Below, in pieces: positions 4,910 through 5,328 of a DNA stretch of 5,328 nucleotides. The translations under genes and the position numbers were made by a program. The stretch covers positions 1 to 5,328 of the forward strand of contig JAUWGA010000128.1 in NCBI GenBank assembly GCA_030606635.1, read 5' to 3'. This DNA is from Methanosarcinales archaeon (GTDB lineage Archaea > Halobacteriota > Methanosarcinia > Methanosarcinales > Methanogasteraceae). Position 1 is the stretch's first letter. Each line of letters begins with the position of its first letter. The notes under the pieces are model-generated. The model saw nothing but the letters and a program-made list of their open reading frames with translations. It was not told where the DNA came from and made no database searches.

Positions 4910-5328
4910 CTACTCGCGGTCATACCGCCTCCATCCCGCGGAGATCATCCGCAGCACGATAAACACGACAAGGCAGATCACGATCAGCAGAACCGCAACC
5001 GGACTCGATGCGGAAAGCCCGTACGAGATGTAGCGCTCGTAGATCAGTGTTGGCGCAATCATCGGGTAGTATGCGATCACGATGACGGCTCCGAACTCGC
5101 TCATCGCCCGCGCCCAGCATAGAATCGAGCCGACAAGGATGTGCCGTGCAGAGAGCGGAACCGTGACCCGCCGGAATGCACCCCATGACGAGGCTCCGAG
5201 CGATCTGGCAACGTTTTCGAGGCGCGGGTCAACGCTCTGGAACCCCTCCCGCGCCGAATTGATCAGGAACGGCACGGAGACAAAGAGCATCGCAACCACA
5301 ACTCCGGGGAGCGCATCCCTGAACCTGA
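4910..5328 (-). CDS. wtpB: tungstate/molybdate ABC transporter permease, C-terminal part
   Basis: The membrane channel of the WtpABC/ModABC importer. The gene runs off the right edge; 138 codons are visible, ending at TAG 4912-4910, which is roughly the last half of a usual permease of about 250 residues. The fragment opens with ALPGVVVAMLFVSVPFL, a membrane helix. Next comes the cytoplasmic EAA loop LENVARSLGASSWGAFRRV (about fragment residues 36-54, key Gly at 44), which docks on WtpC. The segment WARAMSEFGAVIVIAYYP is highly characteristic of ModB/WtpB proteins, and a last helix VAVLLIVICLVVFIVLRMI (110-128) precedes a basic tail. The GTG at 5299 is an internal Val, because the frame stays open and conserved upstream of it. 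wtpA is expected further upstream, beyond the edge. Confidence 0.93.
   Translation of the reverse strand, partial: RFRDALPGVVVAMLFVSVPFLINSAREGFQSVDPRLENVARSLGASSWGAFRRVTVPLSARHILVGSILCWARAMSEFGAVIVIAYYPMIAPTLIYERYISYGLSASSPVAVLLIVICLVVFIVLRMISAGWRRYDRE

Noticed and set aside
4850..4912. Pyrrolysine-type readthrough of the wtpB TAG
   Set aside because: The frame closes after about 20 codons, and the protein already ends normally after its last membrane helix.
4802..5122. 106-codon plus-strand ORF
   Set aside because: Mostly antisense to wtpB; its His/Asp/Arg-rich end is the complement of membrane-helix codons.

Overview
The window looks like chromosomal DNA from a euryarchaeon, most likely a methanogen-related lineage (Methanomicrobia or ANME-like). 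The evidence is an archaeal-type lumazine synthase, the large subunit of the archaeal clamp loader (RfcL) with a PCNA-binding tail, a tungstate/molybdate ABC transporter of the archaeal Wtp/Mod type, TATA-box-like promoter elements and GGTG-type Shine-Dalgarno sites. The species cannot be named from this sequence alone.

Layout. The left part is on the plus strand: the C-terminal half of ribH (1-223, cut by the window edge), a 107-base gap, then a membrane histidine-kinase-like protein (331-1224). Everything to the right is on the minus strand. Read in the direction of transcription it is: the 3' part of the permease gene wtpB (5328-4910, cut by the edge), a hicB-hicA toxin-antitoxin pair (4692-4268), the ATPase gene wtpC (4150-3056), a roughly 300-base gap holding only a doubtful ORF, and rfcL (2748-1258). 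The kinase and rfcL genes converge, with 33 bases between their stop codons.

How the genes work together. WtpB and WtpC would form the membrane and ATP-hydrolysing parts of a tungstate/molybdate importer. The oxyanions feed the molybdo- or tungstopterin enzymes (for example formylmethanofuran dehydrogenase) of such archaea. The binding protein WtpA is expected beyond the right edge. The hicBA pair sits between the two transporter genes in the same orientation, and wtpC appears to have its own promoter. RfcL loads PCNA during replication, and ribH serves flavin/F420-type coenzyme synthesis; neither is functionally tied to the transporter.

The most unusual observation is in the kinase-like protein. 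Its ATP-binding domain is complete, but the phosphoacceptor histidine of the H-box is replaced by glutamate (E85) and the usual phosphatase-motif threonine by isoleucine (I89). Other points worth a look are the hicBA insertion, related small palindromes on both sides of it, and an imperfect direct repeat that brackets the likely kinase promoter. I see no CRISPR array, tRNA, rRNA or insertion sequence, and no clearly new multi-gene system.
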